NCBI RefSeq assembly: GCF_018446385.1
Contig: NC_055996.1
Location: 17,843,317-17,907,316, forward strand
Length of the DNA: 64,000 nucleotides
DNA from: Zingiber officinale
Lineage: Eukaryota; Streptophyta; Magnoliopsida; Zingiberales; Zingiberaceae
Direction of reading: 5' to 3'
Shown here: piece after piece, positions 1 to 10,728 of the stretch
Layout: every line of letters starts with the position of its first letter
Position numbering within the stretch: the first letter of the stretch is position 1
Notes under the pieces: model-generated
What the model was told of the DNA's origin: nothing
Database searches by the model: none
Seen by the model: the letters and a program-made list of their open reading frames with translations, nothing else
Position numbers and translations under genes: made by a program

Positions 1-730
1 AAAACTGCTTCGTCTTCTTTCCTATAGATTACATCTTGTTCTCCTATTTAATGAGGAAGATGAAGGACAGAGGCGTGCAGGAGACAGCAGAGGCCGTAAG
101 AAAGGCAACGGAGATGAGAAAGGAAGAAGGTGAGCTGAGGGAGAGATTGGAAACACCTCGTTTGCGATGGAATTGGATGGCTTCCACTGCTTTGAGACTT
201 TGATACCACGTTTGTTGATGATCAGCAATGGATGTTGAAAGGAAATATATTGCTTAATAATCTCTAATTATCTTTAGACCTGCCTTTGATATTTTCTATT
301 TGATTCTCTATTTTGCATCTTACCAAAGAGAAAATGTGACACGATGAGCATCAAGAATTAAACATGGAAATGCATAAAGCTGATTATATTTCCTTTTCAA
401 ACAGAATACAGAATAACTTTTGGCTCTCAAATCAAAACTTCGTGGCCTCAACAACTTTATTTTTCTACCATGTACAACCAATCCAATTCTGTCCCCAAAA
501 TCTGAGACTAATCTAAGAGAGATATGTGAATGCAAGATAAAAGAAACAAAGGATATATACACCATGATGATATTAGTTAAGACAAGTGAGAAAAATTATA
601 AGAACTAGTGCACACTCTTCTCAACCCTCTCACATGAGAAGGGTAGAAGAGGGGAAAAATAAAAGGTCCAATGCGGTTGATACTTAGGAATGCCTGGATG
701 CATTCATTTATGGTCCTTTATTCAGAAGGA
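1..730. other. 3' flank of the START gene, no further gene supported
   Basis: The bases just below 731 are the expected 3' UTR of the minus-strand START gene. A 68-codon minus-strand reading frame at 22-228 is serine/proline/leucine-rich and matches no family I recognise. It could be the first exon of a gene beyond the edge, but nothing supports that. Confidence 0.4.
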
Positions 731-3139
731 TCACAATCTTCTACCGCCGATCCCTGCAAACCTTCTTGCAACACCGAAAATGACAGCCTTGGTTAACAGA
801 CCATGGTCAACGCTACAGGCAACGGCAACAGCACCAACAACTATAAGAAACCTAGGTATGTTACTAGTCCAGCCCTTTGGCTTCTCTGCCTCCACAATAT
901 CAGCTGATGAATTGGTGCCGGTCTCAAGTGATCTCAATTGATCAGCATCAAACTTGGTGTTGATTTGTGACATCAAAGCAAAATGGGACAATGGCTCATT
1001 GGACCTCCTGGAGGCTTGGTAGGCTCGAAGGCCAGGTTCTATCTTCTTGACACAGCCCCACATTCCTTGACGAACACCTAGCTTCGCGATCTCCCATGGG
1101 ATGCCCATGTCCTCATGATGAAACAAAAGAATCTCACAAGCAGTCATACTGCCATCTTTTTTTGACTCAACTGGATGAAACATAATATCAGAAAAAATTC
1201 AGTTGTTTGAAATGGATAGTGAAACTTAAGAAGTCATTACTTCCCTAGATATTGATGAAAATCAACATGTAGAAGAGTGAGCACCTGCACGAATGCACCA
1301 GCTCGAATAATACAAGTCAACACGTCTTGGTTTGTTTCGCCTAGGTACATCTGAGCATGGCACTCCCTGAAATAATCTAGTGAATGGTTAGTGAGCTGAA
1401 AAATTGTCACAAATTTACAGAAACTCACATTTCAAATACAAAAGCCTATACCACACTCGATCTCAGCAGAAGAAAACAGATATGTTTCATGATATTGATG
1501 TTATATGTTTGTTGTTCCACAGATTTGCACAGTGAAGCCCATTATTAAGTACAAACAGAAAGTATATACGCCAAATAAACAAATAGAGGACATATGACCT
1601 CAAAAGTTGATATCTATTTCTTGCCCGGGAGGGAACTACAGATGGCAAGTTCTGCAACTACTAATTCAACTATGCGCTTCAGCTAGGTAATTCAGCACAT
1701 CTTGGTTCAGGAAGGAAATGACAAGGTAACAAAGAAGAATAGGTTGGCTAGACATGTATAAGGAATTCTGTCAAGAAGAGGGAGAAGGCATAACTGTATT
1801 GCTCAGGCAATATTAGCACCAGCTGGATGGGATAAGGAAGGTAGAATTTGGATCAACAAGTTTATGACATATTCACTCATACTCCACAAATGCAAGATTT
1901 TCCACTATGGCAACCATCATAATATACAAAAAAAAAAAGAACTTCATTATGTGGAGAAGGAACATCTGATCATATTTGCTCGCTTGATAGCATATTAGAT
2001 AATTTATACTAGTAAAGCAGACCTCCTTACCTTTGTTACACAATAGAAAGTTCGTCCTGACTCCCATATGCGGCGACCAATAATATACTCCCTGTTGCTG
2101 CAGAAGAAAGGAAACTGCACAAAAATAAACATAGTAAGCAAACTGCACAAGCAGTAAACTGCAATTTTGGTTGGTTAAAAGTTCAGGATCAATTATACCT
2201 TTCGAACCCATTGAACCACCATTGTCCCTGTGGTCATGCACTCCTTCAGTGTGGTATGTTGGAGGAGCATATCATCCCAACCATTCTTGATCCGGAAATC
2301 ATCATCCCAAAAGAACTCCTTCAATGTTTCTGGTTTTGTGTCCTCGTATATAGTGCTACTACGATACTGAGGGGGTCCAGTCTGTAAAAATTGCAACAAA
2401 TTTCATAACTGATAAATGCTCCAGTTAAAAGCTGAATCCAAGTCAATACTAAAAGAAACTTGCCAACCAAATTTTGACAATCTATGGAATTCTTACTAAT
2501 CAAAATCCTAAAAGAAAATTATCTATAAAGCATCAGGCGAGAACCCTAAATCCAGATCAGAAAATGAGGCACCTTCCATATGAAAATGGTAAGCATGGCA
2601 AATAATTCAAACGTCCAAGTCGAAGCCTTTTTTTACCTACCTCAGGCTCTCTTTTCCAAGCTTGATAGGCCATGTTAGGCAAGGACTTGTCCATCATCTT
2701 CTGCCACGCCGGCCCCCCATCCGTCTCCTCCACCAACCGGAACAGGTGCTCCATATCCGCATCGGTCAATACCGGTTCCTCACTCCTACAAATTCTAATA
2801 AAAACAATTATTTAATTTTGCATAACAAGAGAAGTAAAGAATCAGACGATAACAAAGCAAATGAATTTACATCTTTTCATCCGCCCTGGTATCGACCCCC
2901 TGAGCCGCCAACGAGCTGGAGGCAGGTAAGAGCGTGAAATCAGACATAGGAAGATGGAGCGATTGCCTCTCGGCGCCTACCAGCCCGATGGCCCACCTGG
3001 GCCGCCACGCCCATCCAAGCAGCACTCCGGCGACGACGGCAGTGCAGAGTGGGAGGGAAAAGAGGGCGAGGAATGCAGCGACATCCCCCGCCGTGGGATT
3101 CCGTAATATCTCCACCAAAACGTCAAGAACCGAAGCCAT
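731..3139 (-). CDS. START-domain lipid-binding membrane protein, six exons
   Basis: Likely lipid-transfer protein of the plant START / polyketide-cyclase-like superfamily, the group often labelled StAR-related lipid transfer protein 7-like. Exons read on the minus strand are 3139-2871, 2785-2641, 2381-2199, 2114-2031, 1366-1285 and 1170-731. Every intron is GT-AG, phases agree at each junction, and the sum is 1203 nt (400 residues), a normal length for this group. The N-terminus has a hydrophobic membrane segment (about residues 20-55). The START domain spans roughly residues 110-310, with landmarks SREY-like REYIIGRRIWESGR, RRVDLYYSSWCIRA and LLFHHEDMGIPWEIAKLGVR. A second hydrophobic segment (IPRFLIVVGAVAVACSV) precedes a basic C-terminus. 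The start is the first ATG of the GC-rich first exon. The RRVDLYYSSW exon lies in a different frame from the longest open frame there. Lipid ligand and exact membrane location are unknown; family assignment is firm. Confidence 0.9.
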
Positions 3140-3410
3140 GGCAAGGATAAAGCCTTAAAAAGAAGAAGAAGAAGAAGATGAAGGAGAAGAGAATGATTGG
3201 GTGGGTGGGGCGCAGCGCAGTGGGAGTTGGAGGTGGCGACGAGTGGAAGGAGGAGGCGGCGGGAAGCAGAAGACAAAGAAAAAGGGAGAGAAAATGAGGC
3301 GGAGGGAGGAGAGATCGCAAGATGTGGCGGAGGAAGAGATAAATAGATAAGGAAGGAGGCGGAGACGAAGAGGTCTGCGATTGGGATTCCGCCTCGGCGT
3401 CCGGACACGA

Positions 3411-3424
3411 TTCCTTTTATATTG
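3411..3424 (-). promoter_or_regulatory. TATA box (with CCAAT) of the START gene
   Basis: Read on the minus strand the site is GGCCAATATAAAAGG, a CCAAT motif running into TATAAAA. It lies about 280 bases upstream of the START-gene ATG, followed by a GC- and purine/pyrimidine-rich 5' UTR with a (CTT)n-like run near 3160-3180. Confidence 0.55.
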
Positions 3425-4244
3425 GCCGTTATACACGATAATATTTCTCAATCATGTACAAAGTTATTTATTTATTTTTATAAAATTGTTTAAGTTTGTT
3501 TATTAAAAGCTTATCAAACTCAATTAATAATATTGTTATCTTTATAATTTAAATTAAATATTATCTAATAAATAAATGTATATATATTATTACTTATTTT
3601 AAGATTACACAATTTTATAAATGACCCTCTTAAAATAAAATAAAATAAAGATCATTTACCCATCTTAATCAAACTTTTAGATAAAATTGTAATATCCCTA
3701 GGGCGTAGTACAGATGATAAATGTATGATATCTCTGACGTAATAATTAGGGGTCATCTGTGTATATATATGTACTTCTTTTTATATTTGTGGAACTTTCT
3801 CTATATCCGTATAATCGGTGCTAAGGATATGTTAATGTAACGGATGTATATTTTATTTTTAAGATAAAATTGTATTATCCATTTTGTGTATCTAATTTTT
3901 ATAATTAAAAAAAAACAATTAGCACATTCATGCTATACTCCTTTTTAGTTTCCCGAAATAATGACTTGCATCTGCGTCCGTGCGACCCTTTGTAATTTGG
4001 AAAATTTATTGTTCACAGTTTGTGATATTGCGTTCAAGTGTTAGATTATGAATATATTAGTGAAATTTTTAAGAGTATATTAATTTTGATTTAAAATTTT
4101 TTAGGCTCATCAGTTGTAAGAAATTGATTGATAGAAAATTTAAAATTTTGATATTTTTTGAACCAAGGAGTATTAGAAATTGATGGTGTTAGTTAGAGAT
4201 TATTATTGTCCTGTATTATAATGAACTTGTAATAAATTTTGAAA

Positions 4245-4278
<34 letters not shown>

Positions 4279-4668
4279 GTGAGGGTATGGATATATTAAA
4301 AAGATTTTTAAAAGTATATTAATTTTAGTTTAAAATAATTGAGAGTTTTTTAAATTCATTAGTCAATTTAGACTACACTGCTTAATCGACTTAAGCCCTT
4401 CAAAAATTTAAAACGTATAATTTTAATTACCTAGGAACTTTTTGATGGTATTAATGAGTGGTTTTCATTATCCTAGATCATATAAGTGGCATGTATTGGG
4501 TTAAATGAATTGGCATTGAAACAACATTAAATATTAGTCCAATCAGGACTAAAAATTGTATTCCTTGCTTAATTATAACTTCAATATTCGTTTAGTTATT
4601 TGTCCCTGATGCATGTGTATTCATGAGTTGTTTCATTTGAGAATGTAAAATCATAACTCAGGTAATGA
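3425..4668. other. AT-rich intergenic spacer
   Basis: No coding frame or RNA gene is recognisable. It holds short AT-rich repeats and a (TA)n microsatellite at about 4260-4278. Confidence 0.5.
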
Positions 4669-4676
4669 TACACTAG

Positions 4677-4825
4677 TAGGGGCGGATTCATAGGGGGGGC
4701 GGCATCGGCGGTCACCCCCTTGTCAACTGTAGAACCCCTATTATTATGAGATTTCATTAGAATATATCGTCCTTTGTTTCGCGTAAATCGTCCTTCTATA
4801 TTTAGAATTTCTAAATTCGTCACTG
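4677..4825. mobile_element. hAT-like MITE, 149 bp
   Basis: The ends are imperfect inverted repeats (left TAGGGGCGGATTC, right read inward CAGTGACGAATTT). The element is flanked by 8-bp near-identical duplications, TACACTAG at 4669-4676 and TACATTAG at 4826-4833. An 8-bp duplication and CAGGGGCG-like termini fit the hAT superfamily. There is no coding capacity. One mismatch in the duplication indicates some age. Confidence 0.55.
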
Positions 4826-4833
4826 TACATTAG

Positions 4834-5548
4834 TAGGACTTTTTTTTTAAAATTTCTTAGAAATCTAAATGATTTAAGAATGACAGACGAACTGAAATTT
4901 TTTTTCATGAAATTGAATTAATCATTCTAACGTGTAAATTGAATTCATCCTGCCAACTAAAAAAAGACTGACACTCTGAACAGTTCAAGTCCACACACAT
5001 GTGACATGCCTCCCTATTCAGCAGCATTTAAAGCTTTTGGACTCTGTGTCGAACACTTGATGCATACCCATGTAACTTCAGTCAAAGAGCACATTAATGA
5101 GAGATTAACCTATTAGATAAATCTAAAGGGTAATGCTAAATGGTCATGTAAGTGGACACATAAGTATTTTAGTAATATCATATGTATATATTAATTATAT
5201 ATATGTACATACATACATTCTAATTGGAGGATAAAAAATTTTAGCTGATCAGATTCTGACCAACAAGAATTACTGAAATCTAAAATACAATTTATAATAC
5301 TCATTTAAAAGTCGATCGATCGATCGAATTCCAATCATCTTTCCTTTGTATAATTTAGTGCCATATATCATTTCTGTTGCAATAAATGCCGTTGCCGGTC
5401 TCCTCACGTGAGCCTCCACCTCCGCCGCATCCGCCGGTCACGGAAGCTTCCCCTCCTACACGTACGCCGCTACACTCGCCGTTTTATTTCTCTCATTCCC
5501 TCGCGAACCGACTTCCAGCGATCCACGCATCGTCAACCCCACCGGGCT
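4834..5548. other. Upstream region of the CLE gene
   Basis: This is an AT-rich spacer that becomes GC-rich from about 5390. A GATC microsatellite lies near 5312-5326. TATA-like tracts sit at about 5347-5370, but the transcription start cannot be placed. The longer upstream reading frames here are arginine/proline-rich and are taken as 5' UTR. Confidence 0.45.
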
Positions 5549-5782
5549 ATGTTCTGGCTCCCCCACCCAAGGACAGCGACGGCGGCGGCGGTGCTGCTTG
5601 CCTTAATGCTGATGTCCGCGCCGTCTCTCCGGCCAGCGGAGGCCGCTCGGCCGGCTGCTGCTGTGTTCCTGATCCATGTGGCCCCGCGGCCGGCGACTGC
5701 GCCGAGCACAGCAACGAGCGAGGCGATCGGAGAAGACAAGAGGAGAGTGCCCACCGGCGCAAATCCACTCCACAACAGGTGA
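5549..5782 (+). CDS. CLE-family secreted signalling peptide precursor
   Basis: A 77-residue preproprotein of the CLAVATA3/ESR-related family. Such precursors are secreted and cut to a 12-13 residue, usually hydroxylated and arabinosylated, ligand that binds CLV1/BAM-type leucine-rich-repeat receptor kinases. The chosen ATG opens a typical signal peptide (MFWLPHPRTATAAAVLLALM, then an Ala/Ser/Pro-rich cleavage region). A poorly conserved variable stretch follows, and then the C-terminal CLE motif RRVPTGANPLHN with a single trailing Arg before TGA. All CLE anchor residues are present (Arg1, Pro4, Gly6, Asn8, Pro9, His11, Asn12). The upstream in-frame ATG at 5408 would add an Arg-rich leader ahead of the signal peptide and is judged unlikely. 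The gene is single-exon as read; the AACAG/GTGAAA at the stop resembles a splice donor, so a short alternative C-terminus cannot be excluded. The orthologous CLE number cannot be assigned. Confidence 0.85.
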   Translation: MFWLPHPRTATAAAVLLALMLMSAPSLRPAEAARPAAAVFLIHVAPRPATAPSTATSEAIGEDKRRVPTGANPLHNR

Positions 5783-7057
5783 AACAGAGTCGCTAGCTCT
5801 CATTAATTTGTTTGTATATTTCTTGTAGACGATCCAGATTCCAGACCGAGAGTGAGAGATCATCTTGAGATCGATTGATTAAATATTTAAATTTTAGTAG
5901 TCCTCTTCGTTTCTTTATTTCAAGATTATATAATTTCACCAGTTTAATTTGCATGCATAATCTCCAAACTCCACTAATCCTGCTAGCTTGTGTTATTGTT
6001 GTTATGGCCGGCTTAATTATTGAAGGGTGTTCATAACCAAATGCTCAGTATTTTTGCTTATTAGGAGACATCAATCTATCAATCAAAATAGTTTTAGATT
6101 TTAGCAATTGATCTAGAGAAGTCTGCATTGAACACCGATCGAAGTCCACATTTTTATGAGATTAATTAATTATGGCATTCATGTGGAAGCGTGCTTAACT
6201 TGCCGTTTAAGAATTCACCCTTCACTAAGATCCACGACAGCTTGAAAAGGTGTGTTCGAATTAGATTGTAATTAATTATGTAGATCTGTGTTTACGGTCA
6301 CTCTTGGTAGATGTATGTTTTTGTTCTCATTCACAGTCAAATTTAATTATTAATTTTGAAGGAAATATATACAATTCTTCCGGTACACAAATTCTGTGAG
6401 TTAATAATTTATAAATACTAGGCGTTGAATGTTCCTCATTTAATGATCATGTGGGTGCAATTAATCCAACTTAGATATGCCATTGAAAAGATTGTACTTG
6501 TTTAACGAAGCGAGAATGATATTTAGTGGAAATGGAGGTAGACGGATCAAACCCAACTCCGTAACGTTGCCACCATAAATTATTATAATTTGTTCTCTCA
6601 AAATAGCTAAATTTTGAGTAGATAAAGTACATTCATCTCAAGCGTCTCTTACAATTTATTTTAAAATTATATAAAGAAAGATAAATTATAAACTCAACTT
6701 ATATAATACCTCATCAAGACATCTCTCATAGTCCGTTTCGTTCCCAAATTATATAAAGAGAGATAAATTATGAGGTCAGCTTATATAATATCTCCTCCTG
6801 CTCATGTTTATGATGTCACATCATATGACAAGCTGTAGCGCTAGATACATACACACATTGAAGTCTAACAATTAAAAGAAAGTAATATATCACTTTCCAA
6901 TCAATATTTTTCTTCTTATCTGAAATGCGAGTACAATGCTTATAATGAGGGTGAGTATAGATTTTGCATTCACTTATATCACTGTCTTCATTCCAAAATA
7001 TCATGCAGATGCTTATACAACAATTAATCTTCTCTACAAATAAACTTAAACCTCTAA
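5783..7057. other. 3' flank of the CLE gene, AT-rich
   Basis: No second gene is visible. Segments at 6094-6153 and about 6262-6400 recur, diverged but collinear, at 29063-29119 and 30292-30420, so this flank is one copy of an old duplication. A direct repeat (AAATTATATAAAGAGAGATAAATTAT-like, shown here only as a description) occurs near 6660-6690 and 6745-6775. Confidence 0.5.
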
Positions 7058-7680
7058 CTAATTTCTTTGTATATAAAAACTATCAATCATTATGTTATCA
7101 GCAGGAAACAACTCTGACATCAATTGACATATCGTAACATCGTCTGAAAACTGATGTTTTGATTTCATATTTAATAATCTTGCAGTAGCTGATAGTTGGG
7201 AATGACCGGACAGAATGTCTTCCCACACTTTTCTTTTACTAGCCTTTGATGATTTAGGTACAGTAAAAGTTGTGCTAGATAACGAACCACCAAAAGACCC
7301 AATTGGTTCATACAAATAAGGCTCTCTATGACAGTACCAATTGTGGTAATTTGACATAAAACTATTTCTATATATATGTACTTTCACGATATGTTCATCA
7401 CGAAAGACTCTATTTCTATATTTCAAATGATTACATAGATACCGTAACTTGACCAGTTCAGATCCTCTGTCCCCATTTCTCTCTGTCCCCGTGTCCCATT
7501 GCCGATCGGACGGATCATATTAAATCTCAAGGATACTTTGCACATCATGGGACATGGGGACAGAGAGAAATGGGGACAGAGGATCTGAACTATAACTTGA
7601 CACCATTCATGAATTCTATATGACTGTTAGTAAAGTTCACAAGCTCTTCAACTTCAGCAATAAAATCATCTCTAATAAAT
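7058..7680 (-). pseudogene. CACTA (En/Spm) TNP2-type transposase N-terminal relic
   Basis: The minus-strand reading gives DDFIAEVEELVNF, then KLRYLCNHLKYRNRVF and NSFMSNYHNWYCHREP. This is the transposase-associated Cys/His-type domain at the N-terminus of plant TNP2 proteins. After an apparent internal loss it continues with ARLLNMKSKHQFSD and LMSELFPADNIMIDSFY, a stretch typical of the same proteins. The catalytic part is absent. Translation is continuous only if the 139-bp MITE at 7454-7592 and one copy of its 9-bp duplication are ignored, so the relic predates that insertion. Terminal repeats of the parent element were not found nearby. Family call is by motif recognition; the exact subfamily is open. 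Confidence 0.7.
7454..7592. mobile_element. Mutator-type foldback MITE, 139 bp
   Basis: Two arms of about 45 bp are almost perfectly inverted (ends CAGTTCAGATCC and, read inward from the right, TAGTTCAGATCC), separated by a short spacer. Flanks carry a perfect 9-bp duplication TAACTTGAC (7445-7453 and 7593-7601), the signature length of Mutator-like elements. It sits inside the TNP2 relic. Confidence 0.8.
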
Positions 7681-8222
7681 CAGTTTTCTAATCAATTGTA
7701 TATCCCAATTTTATTTATAGACATTGTCACCTAATGAAAATATAATTTAAAACACTATTAAACTGGTACAATTTGATTTAAGATTAAATAAAGCAATCAA
7801 ACATAATATAGTATGAGTAATTTCTATTTAACAACCTAATAGATTAGATCAGACATAATGTTCACTTTCTATTAAAATGTTCACTTTCTATTAAACATTC
7901 AACTTAGTGAACAAAAAAAATCTAGATTATTTTTTTCCAAATATTGAACTTGTAGTATCTCTCAACTTAAATCACAAAAACTTAGATTTCATATTGGAAA
8001 AATAACAAACAATGTTATCTTTCAGACTCCAAGCAAAAGATAATGAGCTCTAAAATTAACATAAATATACCAACACTAAAATCACACTATTTCATGTTAT
8101 ATATCAAAATACTAACTTAACCTATATCTAAATACAACCATGTAAAATAGCACATATTTAATGTTTATTAAATTATACCTGAAAAAGAGTAGTCTCGTCG
8201 GAGAAGAGCGACAAATGCAGTA
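7681..8222. other. AT-rich spacer
   Basis: No gene or clear element end is visible. The sequence is AT-rich with short homopolymers. Confidence 0.4.
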
Positions 8223-8999
8223 TACTACAAAAAAAATAGCGAAAATTAATAAAAAAAACATAAGAAAAGAGTATGTTGCGAACCGAGCTTGTAGCAGTGA
8301 GCTTGCGACAAGGCGAACTCTATTTAGTGGCTTGCTGAGCTTGCCTCCAGCCGCACTGCCGGTTGGCGATCGACCAAGCAGTCGATTGCGAGCTGATGGT
8401 AGACCACACTGCCAGCAGCCGACCAGCATGAGACTAGCTGCCAGCAGCCGGCACATGTGTCGACCACTTGCTGACGGTCGACATAGCCGTCGACCGAATG
8501 CTGGCGGCCGGAAAAGTCGCTAGGACGTAGCTAGCGGCCGATAAAGCCGCTAGCATGCAGTTGGCGACTGACAAAATCACTAACACAAGGCCAACGACTG
8601 GCTAATCTGGTTTTGATGTATGACAGATAGGTTAAAGTTAGATGTGATGTTTGTCTAACCTTTTCTACCAAATGCGCAGGAATTGACTGGTCTGAGGGAC
8701 CTGACACCAGGCTGAAATCCAGCTAGGTCTACGGACCTGATTGTTGGTGCAACCTTAGGTCAAGGTTGACCTGGTTGACCCGACTCGAGTTGACTTGACT
8801 CGAGTTGTATTTTGATGTTTGACTTGGGAAGATTGTCGGTGCAACCTTAGGTCAAGGTTGACCTAGTTGTGTTGCATGTTGATGTTTGACACTCGTGAGA
8901 GAGTTCTATTCTTGATATGGGACAAGAATAGATGTTTGGGAGATTATTGGTGCAACCGTAGGTCAAGGTTGACCTGGTTGACCTGATTCGGGAAAAAGT

Positions 9000-9665
9000 C
9001 CAAGTATGGAGACTTGGCAACGGAAAAGTCCAAGCAGGGAGCTTGGCACTGGAAAAGTCCAAGTATGGAGACTTGGCACTGGAAAAGTCCAAGCAGGGAG
9101 CTTGGCACGGGAAAAGTCCAAGTATGGAGACTTGGCACGGGAAAAGTCCAAGTATGAAGACTTGGCACGGAGAAGTCCCGGTGAGTGAAGCAACAGGAAA
9201 GTCCTAACTGGATGTTAGGCGGTTGGAAAGTCCGAGAGTGAAGCTGGGAAAGTCCTAACGGGATGTTAGGCGGTTGGGAAGTCCCGGTGAGTGAGGCAGA
9301 AGGAAAGTCCCGTGAGTGAAGCCAGGCAGTAGGAAAGTCCCGGTGAGTGAAGCCTGGTAAGTGAAGCTGGCGGTGAAAATCCTAGTGAGTGAAGCTAGGT
9401 GAATGAGAAAGTCCTAACTGGATGTTAGGCGTATGGAAATCCTGAGAAGCTAGGCGGTGAAAATCCTAGTGAGTGAAGCTAGGTGAAAGGTGAAAGTCCC
9501 GTGAGTGAAGCCGAGCAGTGGGAAATCCTGGTGAGTGAAGCCGGTGAAAACCCTAGTGAGTGAAGCTAGGTGAAAGTCCCGTGAGTGAAGTCGGGCAAGA
9601 GAAAATCCAGATGGATCAAGGGTGATCGGACATCCGTGTTGAGAAGTCCAAGTGAGTGAAGCTTG
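9000..9665 (+). repeat. Disrupted copy of the hairpin array (left LTR of C)
   Basis: It is the same array as 14321-15032. The first six units (stems CCAAGT/ACTTGG and CCAAGC/GCTTGG) are intact. Many later CCTGG/CCAGG stems are broken by one- or two-base losses (for example CCTGG to CCGG, GGCAG to GGCG). Confidence 0.8.
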
Positions 9666-9737
9666 GCATATGGAGTCGAGAGGGCTTGGTAGCTCGTTCT
9701 CCGAACTAGGTTAGAGAGGGCACTCTAAACGGGAGTT

Positions 9738-10064
9738 GGATCGGTCCGTGACCGATCCGGATATCTGCGTTGCCTCGATCGGTCCGGTGACCGATCGAAT
9801 TAGATCGATGGCTCATCGATTGCAATCGATCGGCGGAGACCGATCGAGGCAACGCAACCTTGCGAGAAGAAAACCGTGGATCGGTCTGTCACTTGATCGG
9901 TCGGCGGACCGATCGAATGACACCGACGCGAAGACTGGCTGGATCGGTCTATGGACCGATCGGGGTTTCGATCGGTCGACCGATCAGGCTTCGATCGCGA
10001 CACCTGATCGTCCGGGACCGATCGGTGACAAACAAGCTTCACGCGCTTAGGCGATGCGGACCGA
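9738..10064 (+). repeat. Disrupted dyad cluster (left LTR of C)
   Basis: Counterpart of 15107-15450. It has GATCGGTC and GACCGATC half-sites in pairs, several with lost or altered bases next to the core. Confidence 0.75.
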
Positions 10065-10117
10065 TCGATGTTCTAGTTGCGATGCAACGGCTAGTTTCTT
10101 CATTGTTTCTTCGCAGG

Positions 10118-10125
10118 TATAAAGG
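10118..10125 (+). promoter_or_regulatory. LTR promoter TATA box, element C left LTR
   Basis: TATAAAGG lies about 545 bases before the LTR end, within a segment conserved in both LTRs (the right copy is 15505-15512). It puts the hairpin array and dyads in U3, upstream of transcription start. Confidence 0.55.
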
Positions 10126-10667
10126 GGCTGAGGGCTTCTACAGGACTTCTGCTACTTCTTCTTCTTCTTTACTCTTGCGACCAGAGCTTTGCTGAGCTCT
10201 TTACTTCGTGAAGCTTCGTGTGAGCTTCCCCGGCTGGTCAGCTGCTGCTGCTCTTCCGTGAAGTTGATGCTTCGTCAACGGAAACCAGTCGAAGGCAAGC
10301 TAGTGTTTGTTTTTACATTCATATTGCTCTTGCTTCTTGCTGTATTTCTTGTACACTTATCTTGCTGTTGCAAGAGACTCTGTGGTGAGGTTTCTCCACC
10401 CACAAGGAGTATATTATTAGCCGGTTCTCCGGGGACTCATCCACCGACGGATTGACCGGACTCGTCCACCTTACGGACACGCCGAGGAGTAGGAGCCCTA
10501 ATCTCCGAACCTCGTTACATCCATCGAGTTTGAGGTTTGATTTCTTTCCTTGTCGCTTCTATTGTTTTATTTCCGCTGCGCTAACTCGACATTGTAGAAA
10601 GAATCGAACGAATTGGGGTCGGCTATTCACACCCCCCTCTCTAGCCGTACGAAAGGATCCTAACAAG

Positions 10668-10679
10668 TGGTATCAGAGC
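10668..10679 (+). other. Primer-binding site of element C
   Basis: TGGTATCAGAGC begins two bases after the left LTR. It is complementary to the 3' end of initiator methionine tRNA, as in most copia elements. Confidence 0.85.
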
Positions 10680-10728
10680 GAAGGTTCGCTCTTCATCGGA
10701 TCAACACCCGTGGGAGCAAAGCTAGAGA

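Larger units (their letters stand above)
8742..10665 (+). repeat. Left LTR of element C
   Basis: Runs from TGTTGGTGCAACC to GGATCCTAACA, 1924 bp. The last 550 or so bases are nearly identical to the right LTR. The middle (9000-10064) is shorter and disrupted relative to the right copy, mainly at CTG/CAG sites within hairpin stems. Confidence 0.9.

Noticed and set aside
22-228. Minus-strand 68-codon frame at the left edge
   Set aside because: Low-complexity Ser/Pro/Leu content, no recognised domain, and no visible splice partner in the window.
420-608. Small plus-strand frames over the START gene 3' end
   Set aside because: They lie antisense to the 3' UTR and exon 6 and show no family signature.
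8847-9193. Repetitive frames through the hairpin array
   Set aside because: The repeated peptide (LHTWTFPVPS-like) mirrors the 28-bp DNA repeat, is not conserved between LTRs, and has no start context.
9736-10195. Frames on both strands through the dyad cluster
   Set aside because: Open only because GATCGGTC palindromes avoid stops; repeated Asp/Arg/Ser residues reflect the repeat.
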